A stretch of DNA of 20,408 nt, taken from contig JBCCFD010000092.1 in the NCBI GenBank assembly GCA_039029915.1, forward strand, positions 1 to 20,408, given 5' to 3'. Shown in pieces: positions 20,224 through 20,408 of this stretch; the stretch's first letter is position 1; each line of letters opens with the position of its first letter. Under the pieces are notes generated by a model. It was not told the DNA's origin. It worked only from the letters and a program-made list of their open reading frames with translations, and made no database searches. The stretch comes from QQUD01 sp039029915 (GTDB lineage Bacteria > Chloroflexota > Anaerolineae > Promineifilales > Promineifilaceae). The position numbers and the translations under genes were made by a program.

Positions 20224-20408
20224 ATGAAAGAGTGGGATAGAAAGTATTTTAGACGCTTCTGGGCAGGCATGATTGGCTACGTCATTATTTTGCCGCTGTC
20301 GCTTGTTTGGCTACAAAGCGGGCGCGTGATTGGTGGATACGGCCGTTTTATTATTGCTGCTCTGCCGGTCATTCCATTTGTGTTTGCGATGTGGGCGAGC
20401 GTAAATAA
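20224..20408 (+). CDS. Small two-helix membrane protein B2 (partial, paralogue of B1)
   Basis: ATG at 20224, 14 bases after B1; the frame is open to the window end (61 codons seen). It repeats the B1 motif: LVWLQSGRVIGGYGRFIIAALPVIP. A basic N-terminus (KEWDRKYFRRFW) precedes helix 1. The near-palindrome TACGGCCGTT at 20338 encodes the Gly-Arg of this motif, and a related copy lies at the same place in B1. Truncated by the window. Confidence 0.75.
   Translation, partial: MKEWDRKYFRRFWAGMIGYVIILPLSLVWLQSGRVIGGYGRFIIAALPVIPFVFAMWASVN

Larger units (their letters stand above)
1086..20347. repeat. Dispersed palindrome AACGGCCGTT (19 exact, about 10 near copies)
   Basis: Exact copies start at 1713, 4182, 4411, 5512, 6467, 8204, 8611, 8881, 9638, 10088, 10483, 10520, 11020, 14820, 15133, 15971, 17507, 17886 and 18327. 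Near copies with one end base changed start at 1086, 2192, 3879, 4803, 5250, 12091, 12869, 13815, 13884 and 20338. Chance expectation for a given 10-mer in 20.4 kb is about 0.02. Every exact copy is inside a gene and read as TAV (10), NGR (7) or RP (2). Confidence 0.95.

Overview
The window is a bacterial chromosomal segment of moderate GC that is densely coding on both strands. The gene content best fits Chloroflexota, probably an Anaerolineae-like lineage: a PucC/BCD-type MFS carrier, a solitary MreB, a LysM-M23 lipoprotein, a polyprenyl sugar transferase and several lineage-type hypotheticals. The taxonomy is inference, because no rRNA or marker gene is present. No phage, transposase or CRISPR is visible.

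Layout. 1-878 (-): truncated membrane-anchored protein resembling linalool dehydratase/isomerase. 966-3350 (-): large protein with a PEP/pyruvate-binding (PPDK_N) domain. 3566-3907 (+): HIT protein. 4027-5550 (-): LysM-M23 lipoprotein. 5808-6488 (+): radical-SAM-linked DUF2344 protein, probably on a leaderless message. 6626-7210 (+): DUF6428-like protein with a Cys-Cys tail. 7282-7830 (-): AhpD-like peroxidase-related enzyme whose catalytic CxxC reads CxxU through an in-frame TGA, with a SECIS-like hairpin at the expected distance. 7970-9739 (+): PucC-like transporter and YjbQ. 9935-12565 (+): glycosyltransferase and polyprenyl-phosphate sugar transferase. 12650-13066 (-): unrecognised protein. 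13670-15201 (+): mreB and a nucleoside-deoxyribosyltransferase-like gene. 15323-15396 (+): tRNA-Arg(UCU) with a clear terminator.

15457-19011 (-) is a tightly packed five-gene operon: SDR oxidoreductase, a 48-residue DUF2256 zinc-ribbon-like protein, a photolyase FAD domain without antenna domain, a separate photolyase antenna (Rossmann) domain, and a full-length FeS-type (6-4) photolyase with all four cluster cysteines. The split photolyase halves are encoded in reverse domain order. From 19403 to the window end, a strong promoter flanked by two near-identical palindromic operators drives a row of four tiny two-helix membrane proteins forming two paralogous pairs.

Two genome-scale patterns overlay this. 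The palindrome AACGGCCGTT occurs 19 times exactly and about ten more times with one end base changed. All exact copies are in genes and all three reading frames are used, recalling cyanobacterial HIP1. Nearly every intergenic region also carries short tandem arrays with a 7- or 8-base period, recalling cyanobacterial STRRs.
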